DNA of 64,000 nt from Clostridiaceae bacterium (GTDB lineage Bacteria > Bacillota > Clostridia > Peptostreptococcales > Natronincolaceae), in assembly GCA_018432235.1 (NCBI GenBank), contig JAHDLO010000015.1, forward strand, positions 286,798-350,797, in the 5' to 3' direction. Positions 18,032-27,343 of the stretch are shown here, in pieces (position 1 is the first letter of the stretch; every line of letters starts with the position of its first letter). A model generated the notes under the pieces. It ran no database searches and had not been told where the DNA came from. It was given only the letters and a program-made list of their open reading frames with translations. Made by a program: the position numbers and the translations under genes.

Positions 18032-20140
18032 TTGTCAAAGTTACGTGTGTATCAATTGGCTAAGGACTTAGGTGTTAGTAGCAAGGATTTAATAGATAAA
18101 TTGAAGGACCTTTCAGTGGAAGTGGCAAATCACATGAGTACATTGGAGGATGAAGAAGCAAGCTTATTATTGGAGCTGTTTAGTGAGGACGCTAATCAGA
18201 AGGAAGCAACGGCAAAGCCGGAGGCTTTAGACATTATAAAGGAAGATGAGGACGACTTATTGGAGATAGAAGCGGCAAGATTTCAGGAGAATATAAAAAT
18301 CAGCAAGAAAAATAAGAAAAAGAAGCAGCAGCCTGTAGCTGGAGTTGAATACAGGGAAGAGGCTGCACCTGTCCAAACAGGAAAAACTGTTGTTTTTGGC
18401 GACAGAGTAGTGGTTAAGGATTTGGCAGAATTCATAGGCAAAAGCGTTGGTGAAATTATATCAAAGCTGATTAAGCTGGGTGTAATGGCTGCCATGAATC
18501 AGGAAATAGAGTTTGAAATGGCACAAAAAATAGCGGATGAATACAATTTAGAGCTTCCGCAAAAGCTAGAGGATGAGGCAGGCATTGAGGAATTATCAGA
18601 CCTGACAATTCAACCGGATGCTGAGAAGGATTTAAAACCCCGTTCTGCAGTTGTTACAGTAATGGGCCATGTTGACCATGGAAAGACCTCTTTACTGGAC
18701 TCAATTAGAAAAACCAAGGTAACGGAGAGAGAAGCCGGCGGAATTACTCAGCATATCGGTGCTTCAGAGGTAAATGTCAATGGTAAGAAGGTAGTGTTCC
18801 TTGATACGCCCGGTCATGAGGCATTTACTGCAATGAGGGCCAGAGGTGCAAAGGTTACGGATATCGCCATCCTGGTTGTTGCTGCTGATGATGGTGTTAT
18901 GCCACAGACAATTGAGGCAATAAATCATGCCAAGGCCGCTAAGGTACCTATCATAGTTGCCATAAATAAAATTGACAAGCCAGGCGCCAACTCCGATAGA
19001 GTAAAGCAGGAGCTTTCTGAGCATGGTGTCGTCATTGAGGAATGGGGCGGAGATGTCATAGCTGTCGAGGTGTCTGCCCTAAAGGATATGGGAATAGACG
19101 AGCTTCTGGAAATGGTACTGCTGGTGGCTGAGGTTGAAGACCTGAAGGCAAATCCCAACAGAAGTGCGATAGGTACCGTTATTGAGGCTCAGTTGGATAA
19201 GGGTAGAGGGCCTGTAGCCACTATACTTGTTCAAAACGGAACCCTAAGAATTCAGGATTCTGTAGTTATAGGAACCACCTTCGGTAGGGTTAGGGCAATG
19301 ATCAATGACAAGGGTAAAAGCGTTAAGCTTGCAGGACCTTCCACTGCTGTTGAAATAACAGGATTGGCAGATGTGCCTGCAGCAGGCGATCAAATGATCG
19401 TTGTGACAGATGATAAAATCGCCCGCTCAATCGTTGAAAAGCGTGTGAACAAGATTAAGGAGCAGCAGCTGAAGAGCAGCCAAAAGGTCTCACTGGATGC
19501 ATTGTTTAGTCAAATGCAGCAGGGAGAAATTAAGGAGCTTAATATCATTGTTAAGGCGGATGTTCAAGGCTCAGTAGAAGCGGTTAAGGCCTCCTTAAAC
19601 AAGCTTTCCAACGATAAGGTTGTGGTTAAAACTATCCACGGTGGCGTTGGTGCCATCACAGAGTCAGATATTATGCTGGCCTCCGCATCCAATGCCATTA
19701 TCATTGGCTTCAATGTAAGACCAACAATTAGTGCCAACAATGAGGCTAAGAAGGAAGATGTAGATGTAAGAACCTATAGAATTATCTATAAGGCGATAGA
19801 GGATATAGAGGCTGCCATGAAGGGTATGCTGGATCCTGAGTTTAAAGAGGTTGAGCTGGGCAAGGCGCAGGTAAGAGCCACCTTTAAGGTGCCTGGTATC
19901 GGTGTTATTGCAGGCTGTTATGTTATTGACGGCAAGATTCAAAGAAATGCTAAGGTGAGATTAGTAAGGGATGGTATAGTTATCCATGAGGGTACCATTC
20001 ATTCCTTAAAGAGATTCAAAGACGATGCCAAGGAGGTCGCCACTGGCTTTGAGTGCGGTATCGGTATAGATAATTTCAACGATGTTAAAGAAGGCGATAT
20101 CATTGAAGCCTTCAAGATGCAGGAAATTGAAAGAAATTAG
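18032..20140 (+). CDS. infB: Translation initiation factor IF-2
   Basis: 702 residues from TTG 18032, preceded by GGGGGTGAT at 8 bases; the protein then begins [16 protein letters not shown] as in the family. IF2-N motif at the start, a short charged linker (Lys/Glu-rich, ~45-110), a second IF2-N, then the GTPase domain with GHVDHGKTS (~211), DTPGHEA, NKIDKPG, and domains II-IV. It brings fMet-tRNA to the 30S subunit. A shorter linker than in Proteobacteria. The reading frame overlaps nothing once this start is used. Confidence 0.98.
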   Translation: MSKLRVYQLAKDLGVSSKDLIDKLKDLSVEVANHMSTLEDEEASLLLELFSEDANQKEATAKPEALDIIKEDEDDLLEIEAARFQENIKISKKNKKKKQQPVAGVEYREEAAPVQTGKTVVFGDRVVVKDLAEFIGKSVGEIISKLIKLGVMAAMNQEIEFEMAQKIADEYNLELPQKLEDEAGIEELSDLTIQPDAEKDLKPRSAVVTVMGHVDHGKTSLLDSIRKTKVTEREAGGITQHIGASEVNVNGKKVVFLDTPGHEAFTAMRARGAKVTDIAILVVAADDGVMPQTIEAINHAKAAKVPIIVAINKIDKPGANSDRVKQELSEHGVVIEEWGGDVIAVEVSALKDMGIDELLEMVLLVAEVEDLKANPNRSAIGTVIEAQLDKGRGPVATILVQNGTLRIQDSVVIGTTFGRVRAMINDKGKSVKLAGPSTAVEITGLADVPAAGDQMIVVTDDKIARSIVEKRVNKIKEQQLKSSQKVSLDALFSQMQQGEIKELNIIVKADVQGSVEAVKASLNKLSNDKVVVKTIHGGVGAITESDIMLASASNAIIIGFNVRPTISANNEAKKEDVDVRTYRIIYKAIEDIEAAMKGMLDPEFKEVELGKAQVRATFKVPGIGVIAGCYVIDGKIQRNAKVRLVRDGIVIHEGTIHSLKRFKDDAKEVATGFECGIGIDNFNDVKEGDIIEAFKMQEIERN

Positions 20141-20152
20141 GAGTGAAGTCAT

Positions 20153-20521
20153 TTGTCAAATCCTAGAGTAAACAGATTGAGTGAAGAAATAAAAAAAATA
20201 ATCAGTCATTTAATTCATAATCAGCTTAGAGACCCGAGAATTGCCACCATGACCAGTGTTGTGGATGTAGAGACCACCAGAGACCTGAGATATGCTTATG
20301 TATATGTGAGTGTATTTGGTGATCAGGAGGTGCAAAACAGCACCATGGAGGCACTGAAGAGCTCCAGTGGCTTTATCCGTCGAGAGGTGGGTCAAAGGGT
20401 AAAGGCGAGATATATACCTGAGATTGTTTTTAAGCTGGATAAGTCAATAGAAAGAGGCTTTGAGATTGAAAGCGTTTTGGCAAAAATAAACCAAAGGGCT
20501 GATGAAAAAGATGAAGAGTAA
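20153..20521 (+). CDS. rbfA: 30S ribosome-binding factor RbfA
   Basis: 122 residues from a TTG start with AGGAG nine bases upstream. KH-like fold with RVNRLSEEIKKIISHLI at the N terminus, LRDPRI, and RYAYVYVSVFGD (~44-55). Cold-shock factor for 16S rRNA 5'-end maturation. It follows infB by 12 bases. Its 3' end overlaps the start region of the DHH-family gene. Confidence 0.95.
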   Translation: MSNPRVNRLSEEIKKIISHLIHNQLRDPRIATMTSVVDVETTRDLRYAYVYVSVFGDQEVQNSTMEALKSSSGFIRREVGQRVKARYIPEIVFKLDKSIERGFEIESVLAKINQRADEKDEE

Positions 20522-21470
20522 TAATCTGATACAGCTGATAAGGGAAAGTAAGGCTATTGCAGTCATAGCCCATATTAATCCCGACGGAGACAGCATAGGC
20601 TCTATTCTGGGGCTGGGACTGGCTCTGAAGAAGCTCTCGGATCATGTCGATATCTTAATGCAGGATGATTTCCCCGGTAAGTTCAATTTTTTACCGGGGG
20701 TTCATCATGTAAAAAAACCGTCGCAAGCTCTTGTAGAATATGATCTTATTTTTGTGCTGGATTGCGGAGATGCTAAAAGGCTGGGAGACAGTATAGACCT
20801 TTTGCAAAAGGCTAAAGCAGTAATAAATATTGACCATCATATCAGCAATGACAGCTTCGGCACTTTTAATATCCTAGATCCGAAGGCATCCTCCACCTGT
20901 CAGCTTATCTATAGCTTTATTTTAGAAGACTTGCAGCTGGGAATCGATGAGGCAATAGCCACCTGTCTTTATACCGGGATTACCTCTGACACCGGCAGCT
21001 TTAAATATGACAATACCTCGCCCGTTACCCTTAGGGCGGCGGCTCATCTAATGGAGCTGGGAGCCGCTACAGATGAAATATCCTTTCATCTTTATCACAA
21101 TAATTCCTTAAGCAGTGTTCGTTTTTTGGCGGCAATTCTTGATAAAATGGAAATCTTGTTTGATGGGAGAGTGGCCTTGATTACAATAACTCAGGCTGCT
21201 ATAAAGGCCTTCAGTGTTCAGCAAGAGGAGCTTGAGGGGCTAATAAATTATTGTCGTGATATAGAAGGTGTTGAGGTGGCAGTATCCTTGAAGGAAAATG
21301 AAAATGGGTGGACCAAAGTCAGCTTCAGAGGTAAGTCCTATGTTGATGTCAATCAACTGGCGACAGTCTTTGGCGGGGGCGGTCATAAAAAGGCCTCGGG
21401 GGCAACCCTAGAGATGGGACCTCAGGAGGCAAAGGACTTAATATTGCAGCAGATTCAAAAAATGATATAA
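20502..21470 (+). CDS. nrnA: Bifunctional oligoribonuclease / pAp phosphatase NrnA (DHH family)
   Basis: 322 residues from ATG 20502, or 319 from ATG 20511; the ribosome site (AAAGGG) does not decide between them. DHH phosphoesterase: INPDGDSIGS (residues ~24-33), DCGDAKR, INIDHHISN (the DHH motif, ~110-118), TGITSDTGSF, and the C-terminal DHHA1 motif GGGGHKKASGA (~294-304). It degrades short RNA oligomers and 3'-phosphoadenosine 5'-phosphate. Overlaps rbfA by up to 20 bases, indicating translational coupling. Position between rbfA and truB is conserved. Confidence 0.93.
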   Translation: MKKMKSNNLIQLIRESKAIAVIAHINPDGDSIGSILGLGLALKKLSDHVDILMQDDFPGKFNFLPGVHHVKKPSQALVEYDLIFVLDCGDAKRLGDSIDLLQKAKAVINIDHHISNDSFGTFNILDPKASSTCQLIYSFILEDLQLGIDEAIATCLYTGITSDTGSFKYDNTSPVTLRAAAHLMELGAATDEISFHLYHNNSLSSVRFLAAILDKMEILFDGRVALITITQAAIKAFSVQQEELEGLINYCRDIEGVEVAVSLKENENGWTKVSFRGKSYVDVNQLATVFGGGGHKKASGATLEMGPQEAKDLILQQIQKMI

Positions 21471-21481
21471 GTGGTGATTTT

Positions 21482-22369
21482 TTGAAGGGAATAATAAATA
21501 TCTTAAAGCCTCCGGGAATGACCTCCCATGATGTTGTTTCTGTTATAAGAAGGAAGCTCAGCTTTAAAAAGGTGGGACATACTGGTACCCTGGACCCTAA
21601 TGCTGCAGGCGTGTTGCCTATTTGTGTTGGACAGGCCACAAAGGTTTCTCAATTCCTTCTGGAAAGCAAAAAACGATATCGTGGTGAGCTTACACTGGGG
21701 ATAGAAACCGATACTCAGGATGCCTATGGCACAGTATTGGCACAAAAAGAGGTAAGGGTTTCTGAAGAAAATATATATCAAGCCTTTAAGGCCTTCAAGG
21801 GTGAAGTATTACAGGTTCCCCCTATGTTCTCAGCCCTAAAGGTCAACGGGCAGAAGCTATACGATCTGGCCAGAGAGGGTATTGAGGTCGAGAGAAAGCC
21901 AAGAGCGATAACGATTGATCAAATACAGATTATTGAAATAAAAGAGAATAAAGTACTTTTTGATATTACCTGCTCAAAGGGAACCTATGTAAGGACAATC
22001 TGTAAGGATATTGGGGATATACTGGGGACAGGCGGCATGATGTCCTTTTTACTAAGGACTGCCACAGGGCCCTTTGACCTGTCAAATGCGATTACCCTGG
22101 AGGAGCTTCAGAATACAGAGAACCCCAGCAGCCTGCTGCTGCCTTTGGATTACTCCCTGCAGCATATGAAAAGGGTTGAGGTGCTTCCAGCGGCAGAAAA
22201 AGCGGCATTAAATGGAAATCCTTTGGCCTTGGAGCAATTGAATATTAGTGATAAAATATATAATGGAGATCAGGTAAGGGTATATATCCGTAATGAGATA
22301 ATAGGCATAGGTGAATTTATCTTCAGGAATAATACTCAATCGCTGAAATTTTCAAGGTTGTTTATTTAA
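21482..22369 (+). CDS. truB: tRNA pseudouridine(55) synthase
   Basis: 295 residues from TTG 21482, with GTGGTGAT upstream. Makes pseudouridine 55 in the T-loop of tRNA. Motifs: GIINILKPPGMTSHDVV (2-18), KVGHTGTLDPNAAGVLP with the catalytic Asp (~37), and SCSKGTYVRTICKDIG-like segment (~160-175; CSKGTYVRTICKDIG is seen). C-terminal PUA-like portion. It follows nrnA by 11 bases and precedes ribF, as in other Firmicutes. Confidence 0.97.
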   Translation: MKGIINILKPPGMTSHDVVSVIRRKLSFKKVGHTGTLDPNAAGVLPICVGQATKVSQFLLESKKRYRGELTLGIETDTQDAYGTVLAQKEVRVSEENIYQAFKAFKGEVLQVPPMFSALKVNGQKLYDLAREGIEVERKPRAITIDQIQIIEIKENKVLFDITCSKGTYVRTICKDIGDILGTGGMMSFLLRTATGPFDLSNAITLEELQNTENPSSLLLPLDYSLQHMKRVEVLPAAEKAALNGNPLALEQLNISDKIYNGDQVRVYIRNEIIGIGEFIFRNNTQSLKFSRLFI

Positions 22370-22383
22370 AGAGGGGCGTACAG

Positions 22384-23325
22384 ATGAAGGTAATTGTAGA
22401 TAATAAACACATAGATGTCAGTAAAAAAAGAGGTGTTGCCTTAGGCAATTTTGATGGTGTACATATTGGCCATCAAAGGCTGCTGGAGGTATTAGTTAAG
22501 GAATGTCATGATAGACAGATGGCAGCATCTGTATATACTTTTATGAGTCATACACTATCTCTTATCGGGGGCCTAAAAATACCTCCCCTAATAACCAGCA
22601 ATGAGATTAAGGCCAAGATATTTGAAGGCTTTGGTGTTGATGCTCTAATTCTGGCAGAATTCGATAAGGAATTAATGAGTTTAAGTCCGGAGGCATTTGT
22701 TAAGAATATACTTATAGATACACTTAATTGCGGCCTTGCAGTAGTTGGCTTTGACTATCGCTTTGGTTATAAGGCTCAGGGTAATGTGGCTCTTTTAAAG
22801 GAACTGGGTAAAAAATATGGCTTTGAGGTATTTGAGATTGATGCGATTTCTATAGATGGTGAAAAAGTCAGCAGCACCAGTGTCAGAAAGTATATAGAAG
22901 AGGGAAATGTTGAGAAGGCTGGGGAATTCCTGGGGCGGCATTTTTCACTTATTGGCCCTGTGGTGCATGGCTTCAGTAGAGGAAAAAAACTGGGCTTTCC
23001 AACAGCAAATATTGCCTTTGAGGAGAGTAACCTTGTACCTAAGGCGGGCGTATATGCGACCTTAGTGATGATTGAGGATAGGATCTATATGGGCGCTACC
23101 TTTGTTGGTACAAATCCCACCTTTCAAGGAGAAAAGACCTCTGTGGAAACCTTTATTATCGATTTTGACGACAGTCTATACGACAAGCATATAGAGGTTC
23201 GCTTTGTAAAGCGGATAAGAGAGCAAATCAAGTTTAGCTCACCGGAGGCTTTAATCCAACAGATGAAGCTGGACGTTGAAAAAACAAAAATGCATTTACA
23301 AGAAATAGTAAATGTGTTAAAATAA
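22384..23325 (+). CDS. ribF: Bifunctional riboflavin kinase / FAD synthetase
   Basis: 313 residues. N-terminal FAD synthetase with LGNFDGVHIGHQRLL (residues ~21-35, HIGH-type nucleotidyltransferase) and SSTSVRKYIEEGNV (~163-176); C-terminal riboflavin kinase with HGFSRGKKLGFPTANI (~197-212) and the GATFVGTNPTF segment. It supplies FMN and FAD, which the flavoenzymes at 59753 and 61651 would need. GAGGGG precedes the ATG. The rpsO promoter lies within its last ten codons. Confidence 0.96.
   Translation: MKVIVDNKHIDVSKKRGVALGNFDGVHIGHQRLLEVLVKECHDRQMAASVYTFMSHTLSLIGGLKIPPLITSNEIKAKIFEGFGVDALILAEFDKELMSLSPEAFVKNILIDTLNCGLAVVGFDYRFGYKAQGNVALLKELGKKYGFEVFEIDAISIDGEKVSSTSVRKYIEEGNVEKAGEFLGRHFSLIGPVVHGFSRGKKLGFPTANIAFEESNLVPKAGVYATLVMIEDRIYMGATFVGTNPTFQGEKTSVETFIIDFDDSLYDKHIEVRFVKRIREQIKFSSPEALIQQMKLDVEKTKMHLQEIVNVLK
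23295..23323 (+). promoter_or_regulatory. Predicted extended -10 promoter of rpsO
   Basis: TTTACA (23295-23300), 17-bp spacer, TAAAAT (23318-23323), with TG at 23315-23316. It sits inside the 3' end of ribF and overlaps its stop. Transcription would start near 23330, just before the folded leader. Confidence 0.7.
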
Positions 23326-23338
23326 TTAAGGTTGAGAA

Positions 23339-23384
23339 CCTACTCTCGGTAATTTGAGTCACCGACGGTTACTTAGAGTGAGGG
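23339..23384 (+). promoter_or_regulatory. Structured rpsO leader, candidate S15 autoregulatory site
   Basis: Long stem: 23342-23352 pairs with 23369-23379 (11 positions, one mismatch and one G-T), loop 23353-23368 containing CCG/CGG. S15 represses its own mRNA through rpsO leader structures in several bacteria; folds differ between phyla, so function here is inferred from position and structure. Confidence 0.5.
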
Positions 23385-23409
23385 GATATAAAATGAGGAG
23401 GTGAATATA

Positions 23410-23673
23410 ATGAACAAGGATCAAAAGAAGGGTATTATCGAAACGCATAAGACTCACGAAAACGATACTGGTTCTCCAGAGGTTCAAATAGCTTTACTTA
23501 CTGATAGAATCAATCACTTGAATGATCACTTAAAGACTCATGCCAAGGATTTTCATTCTAGAAGAGGCTTATTAAAGATGGTTGGTCAAAGAAGAAATCT
23601 ATTAAACTATGTTAAGAACAAGGATATCAATCGTTACAGAGCAATCATCGAAAAATTAGGTTTAAGAAAATAA
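23410..23673 (+). CDS. rpsO: 30S ribosomal protein S15
   Basis: 87 residues from ATG 23410, with AGGAGGTG six bases upstream; an in-frame GTG at 23401 lies inside the ribosome site and is rejected. Four-helix protein: [20 protein letters not shown] (~14-33), [20 protein letters not shown] (~47-66). It binds the 16S rRNA central domain. It has its own promoter, leader and terminator, so it forms a separate unit between ribF and pnp, as in many bacteria. Confidence 0.98.
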   Translation: MNKDQKKGIIETHKTHENDTGSPEVQIALLTDRINHLNDHLKTHAKDFHSRRGLLKMVGQRRNLLNYVKNKDINRYRAIIEKLGLRK

Positions 23674-23676
23674 TTA

Positions 23677-23712
23677 AGAGCGGGTTAGCCCGCTCTATTA
23701 TTTAATTTTTTG
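23677..23712 (+). terminator. Intrinsic terminator after rpsO
   Basis: AGAGCGGG (23677-23684) / CCCGCTCT (23689-23696), loop TTAG, then a T-rich tail ending in TTTTTT. Confidence 0.88.
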
Positions 23713-23870
23713 AATGGTAAAATAAGCTAATGCTGAAAAATAATACCCTTTTTCTTTACCGCTTAATCTAAGTTTTAACTGCGATGAGGCTAGAAGAATG
23801 ATTCTAATCAATAGGGTAATAATATTAATACAATTTATATGATTGTAATTTAAATGGAAGGAGGATTTTA

Positions 23871-26006
23871 ATGTCAAAAATATTTACGATGGATCTTGGC
23901 GGAAGATTGCTGCAGGCAGAAATTGGCAAGCTTGCTGAGCAGGCTGACGGTGCTGCACTAATGAAATATGGCGATACAGTCGTGTTGGTAACTGCTGTGG
24001 CTTCCCAAAATCCAAGAGAAGGGATAGATTTCTTCCCTTTAAGCTGTGATTACGAGGAAAGATATTATGCTGTTGGAAAAATCCCGGGAGGCTTCATCAA
24101 AAGAGAAGGAAGACCCACAGAAAGGGCCATATTAACCTCTCGTCTGATTGATAGACCTATCCGACCATTATTCCCTAAGGGCTACTATCATGATGTACAG
24201 GTTATTGCCACTGCCATGTCCGTAGATCAAGACTGTACACCGGATATTGTTGCTATGATAGGCTCCTCAGTAGCTTTGTCAATTTCCAGTATTCCGTTTA
24301 ACGGACCGACAGGCTCTGTGTGTATTGGTATGATAGACGGCCAGCTTATATTAAACCCCACCAGTGCGCAAAGAGAGGTTAGTGCTTTACACCTAGTGGT
24401 TTCAGGCACCAAGGATGCCATTATGATGATTGAAGCCGGAGCAAATGAACTGACAGAGGAGCAAATGCTGGATGCCATCATGTTTGCTCACGATGCAATC
24501 AAAAAGATCGTTGAGTTTGTTGAAGGCATAGTTGCAGAGATTGGTAAGGAAAAGCAAGAGGTAAACTACATAGATCAAAACGCAGATCTGACTGAAGGTG
24601 TACGAGCATTTGCCTATGAAAAGCTGGCAATAGCCATCAGGACAGCTGATAAAACCGAAAGAATTCAAAATATGGACAGGGTTAAGGAAGAAACACTGGC
24701 ACATTTTGAGGAGCAATATCCTGAGGACTTAAAAACCGTAAGTGAAATTGTAGGAAAGCTCATAAAGGAAGAGGTAAGAAGGGCTATCGTACATGATGGT
24801 ATAAGACCTGATGACAGAAAAACCGATGAAATTCGTACAATCTCATCAGAGGTTGGTGTATTACCAAGAACCCACGGTACAGGGCTATTTACAAGGGGTC
24901 AAACTCAGGTTCTAACAGTGGCTACGCTTGGAGCACTAGGCGATGTTCAAATTTTGGACGGCTTAGGTGAAGAGGAAGAAAAACGCTACATGCATCATTA
25001 CAATTTCCCGCCATATAGCGTTGGTGAAACAAGATTCCTAAGGGGACCTGGAAGAAGAGAAATCGGCCATGGCGCCCTTGCAGAAAGAGCCCTTGAGCCT
25101 ATGATTCCAAGCAAGGAAGATTTCCCGTATGCCATCAGATTGGTTTCTGAGGTTGTCAGCTCCAATGGTTCTACATCTCAGGCCAGCGTTTGCGGCAGCA
25201 CCTTAGCCCTTATGGATGCCGGCGTACCGATCAAAAAGATGGTTGCAGGTATAGCAATGGGCCTTGTTAAAGAAGGGGACAAAGTAGCCATACTGTCAGA
25301 TATTCAAGGTATGGAGGATTTCCTTGGTGACATGGACTTTAAGGTGGCAGGTACCGATACAGGTATTACAGCAATCCAAATGGACATTAAAATTGCCGGA
25401 ATTGATAGAAAAATATTGCAGGAAGCTCTGGAGCAGGCTAGAGTAGGCAGATTATTCATTCTAGGCAAAATGAGAGAATGTATAACTGAGCCAAGACCAG
25501 AGGTTTCAAAATATGCACCTAAGATGATCACCTTGAAGATTAATCCTGATAAAATCAGAGAGGTTATTGGCACCGGTGGTAAGACTATAACAAAGATTAT
25601 TGAAGAAACAGGCGTTAAGATAGATATCGAAAACGATGGAACAGTATTTATTGCAGCTTTAGATGCAGAGTCTGGAAATAAAGCTCAGCAAATTATCGAA
25701 AACATCATCAGAGAGCCTAAAGAGGGAGAAGTATTTACCGGTAGGGTTGTAAGACTGATGAACTTCGGTGCCTTTGTTGAGATATTACCAGGCAAAGAGG
25801 GTCTTGTCCATATTTCAAACATTGCCCATGAAAGAGTCGGCAAGGTTGAGGATGTGCTTTCAGTTGGTCAGGAAATAGAGGTTAAGGTAATGGAAATAGA
25901 CCAACAGGGCAAAGTAAACCTTTCAAGAAAGGCATTATTACCAAAGCCTGAGAAGGATCACAAAGAGCACAAGGAAAATAGAGAAAATAAAGACATAAAG
26001 GCCTAA
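23871..26006 (+). CDS. pnp: Polyribonucleotide nucleotidyltransferase
   Basis: 711 residues. Two RNase PH domains joined by an all-helical linker, then KH ([17 protein letters not shown], ~563-579) and S1 (~625-695; [19 protein letters not shown]) domains, and a charged His/Lys/Glu tail. It degrades RNA 3'-5' with phosphate and can add tails. First core shows [20 protein letters not shown]; second core has [25 protein letters not shown] precedes the ATG. Separated from rpsO by a terminator and a ~160-bp AT-rich gap with no clear promoter. Confidence 0.98.
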   Translation: MSKIFTMDLGGRLLQAEIGKLAEQADGAALMKYGDTVVLVTAVASQNPREGIDFFPLSCDYEERYYAVGKIPGGFIKREGRPTERAILTSRLIDRPIRPLFPKGYYHDVQVIATAMSVDQDCTPDIVAMIGSSVALSISSIPFNGPTGSVCIGMIDGQLILNPTSAQREVSALHLVVSGTKDAIMMIEAGANELTEEQMLDAIMFAHDAIKKIVEFVEGIVAEIGKEKQEVNYIDQNADLTEGVRAFAYEKLAIAIRTADKTERIQNMDRVKEETLAHFEEQYPEDLKTVSEIVGKLIKEEVRRAIVHDGIRPDDRKTDEIRTISSEVGVLPRTHGTGLFTRGQTQVLTVATLGALGDVQILDGLGEEEEKRYMHHYNFPPYSVGETRFLRGPGRREIGHGALAERALEPMIPSKEDFPYAIRLVSEVVSSNGSTSQASVCGSTLALMDAGVPIKKMVAGIAMGLVKEGDKVAILSDIQGMEDFLGDMDFKVAGTDTGITAIQMDIKIAGIDRKILQEALEQARVGRLFILGKMRECITEPRPEVSKYAPKMITLKINPDKIREVIGTGGKTITKIIEETGVKIDIENDGTVFIAALDAESGNKAQQIIENIIREPKEGEVFTGRVVRLMNFGAFVEILPGKEGLVHISNIAHERVGKVEDVLSVGQEIEVKVMEIDQQGKVNLSRKALLPKPEKDHKEHKENRENKDIKA

Positions 26007-26022
26007 TCCTTTATGTTTTTTA
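25993..26022 (+). terminator. Intrinsic terminator overlapping the pnp stop
   Basis: ACATAAAGG (25993-26001) / CCTTTATGT (26008-26016), loop CCTAAT containing part of the stop codon region, followed by TTTTT. Confidence 0.88.
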
Positions 26023-26372
26023 TTGGCTATATAGTTAACATAATAAATTTATGCAAACCAAAATGCTAGTGACATCATAATGCACTTGCTGCAAGTAGGC
26101 ATAATATAATTATGTCAACCTTATTAATTTTTCGTTGCATGCGATTGCACGCTGCAAGACATAGCTTAAACCAATTGCGCTATGCCTCAGCATGACACCG
26201 AAAAACATTCAATTATATATCATTGCTAATCCGATTAATCTTAGCAACCGCTTTATAATTAAATAGGAATCACGCTGCACTACCGAAGGACGCAAAATCG
26301 ATGCCGTCTATCTATCACAAGTCTTTTATTATTCACTGCTGGTTAATCGCTACTCGTTAAGCACTAATTAGT
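26023..26372 (+). other. Gene-free AT-rich stretch after pnp
   Basis: No plausible gene. It holds several short inverted repeats: CATAGC/GCTATG at about 26159-26185 and TTGCTAA (26223-26229) / TTAGCAA (26241-26247) with an inner GATTAATC palindrome. The word CACGCTGCA occurs twice (about 26147 and 26271). It runs into the heptanucleotide repeat. It may be a decayed repeat element; no promoter was identified. Confidence 0.5.
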
Positions 26373-26442
<70 letters not shown>

Positions 26443-26512
26443 ATTACTACTTCTACCCTGGACTTTATAGGAATAATATATTATGAAGCTCATTAAAAAA
26501 GGGGGAGATAAA

Positions 26513-27244
26513 ATGATTCTAATTATTAATAAAAAAATGATAAATGTCGTTGTAGCCATTGTCCTGATCATTGTCTTCATAGCTGCTGCACTGTTTATCT
26601 ATGGTCGGAAGGATGGGGCGAGAGGTGTTTATCAGCCCACTAATACTGAAATTAAGCCTATAAGTCAGGGCATCAACGGTAAATACATAGCCTTCACCAT
26701 GAATGTTGACTGGGGCAACGAGGTAATACCAGAAATATTGGCAGTATTAAAGGAAAAAAATGCGAAGATAACCTTTTTTGTGACAGGGAGATGGGCTAAG
26801 GAATATCCTGAGCTGTTTCAAAGCATTATAAAGGAAGGGCATGAAATAGGCAGCCATGGCTATCATCATTTGAACTACGGAAGCCTAAATCAAGCTCAGA
26901 ACGAAGAGGAAATAAGCTTGGCAGAAAAGGAGATCATGAAATATACTGCCACCAAGCCAATATATTTTGCTCCTCCCTCCGGTGCATATAGTGATGCTAC
27001 TTTGATTGCTGCCGATAAGCTGGGGTATAAAACAATACTGTGGTCGATAGATACCATTGACTGGCGGCAGGGTAGCACGGAGGGGGTAATACTTCAGAGG
27101 GTACTGGAAAAAAAACAGCATGAGGGAGCAATTGTCCTAATGCATCCGATGCCTGAAACGGCAAAAGCATTGCCACAGCTGATTGACAGCCTTAGAGAGA
27201 AGGGTGTTGAGGTGGGCACAATAACCAACATATTAAGTGAATGA
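26513..27244 (+). CDS. YlxY/PdaB-like polysaccharide deacetylase family protein, membrane-anchored
   Basis: 243 residues from ATG 26513, which GGGGGAG precedes by five bases (the in-frame ATG at 26483 lacks a site). Residues ~8-30 are a membrane anchor, followed by a NodB-type domain: FTMNVDWGNE where active enzymes have TFDDG, then FFVTGRWA, EIGSHGYHHLNYG (zinc His pair, HGYHH) and PPSGAY. The first catalytic Asp is replaced by Asn, so activity is doubtful. The pnp-deacetylase-M16 peptidase-ymxH order matches the Bacillus ylxY region, linked to sporulation. No clear promoter; a 7-bp satellite lies just upstream. Confidence 0.88.
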   Translation: MILIINKKMINVVVAIVLIIVFIAAALFIYGRKDGARGVYQPTNTEIKPISQGINGKYIAFTMNVDWGNEVIPEILAVLKEKNAKITFFVTGRWAKEYPELFQSIIKEGHEIGSHGYHHLNYGSLNQAQNEEEISLAEKEIMKYTATKPIYFAPPSGAYSDATLIAADKLGYKTILWSIDTIDWRQGSTEGVILQRVLEKKQHEGAIVLMHPMPETAKALPQLIDSLREKGVEVGTITNILSE

Positions 27245-27247
27245 TAG

Positions 27248-27276
27248 TTGCATATATTTTTAATGTCAATTATAAT
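27248..27276 (+). promoter_or_regulatory. Predicted SigA promoter of the M16 peptidase gene
   Basis: TTGCAT (27248-27253), 17-bp spacer, TATAAT (27271-27276), immediately after the deacetylase stop. Leader of about 60 nt. Confidence 0.65.
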
Positions 27277-27343
27277 TAATAGGATGTTAAGAATGTAAAA
27301 TAAAGTAGAATAATTGCGCAATTATTTCAACTAGGAGGATAAA

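Noticed and set aside
22300..22400. FMN riboswitch before ribF
   Set aside because: The gap between truB and ribF is 14 bases; no room for the element.
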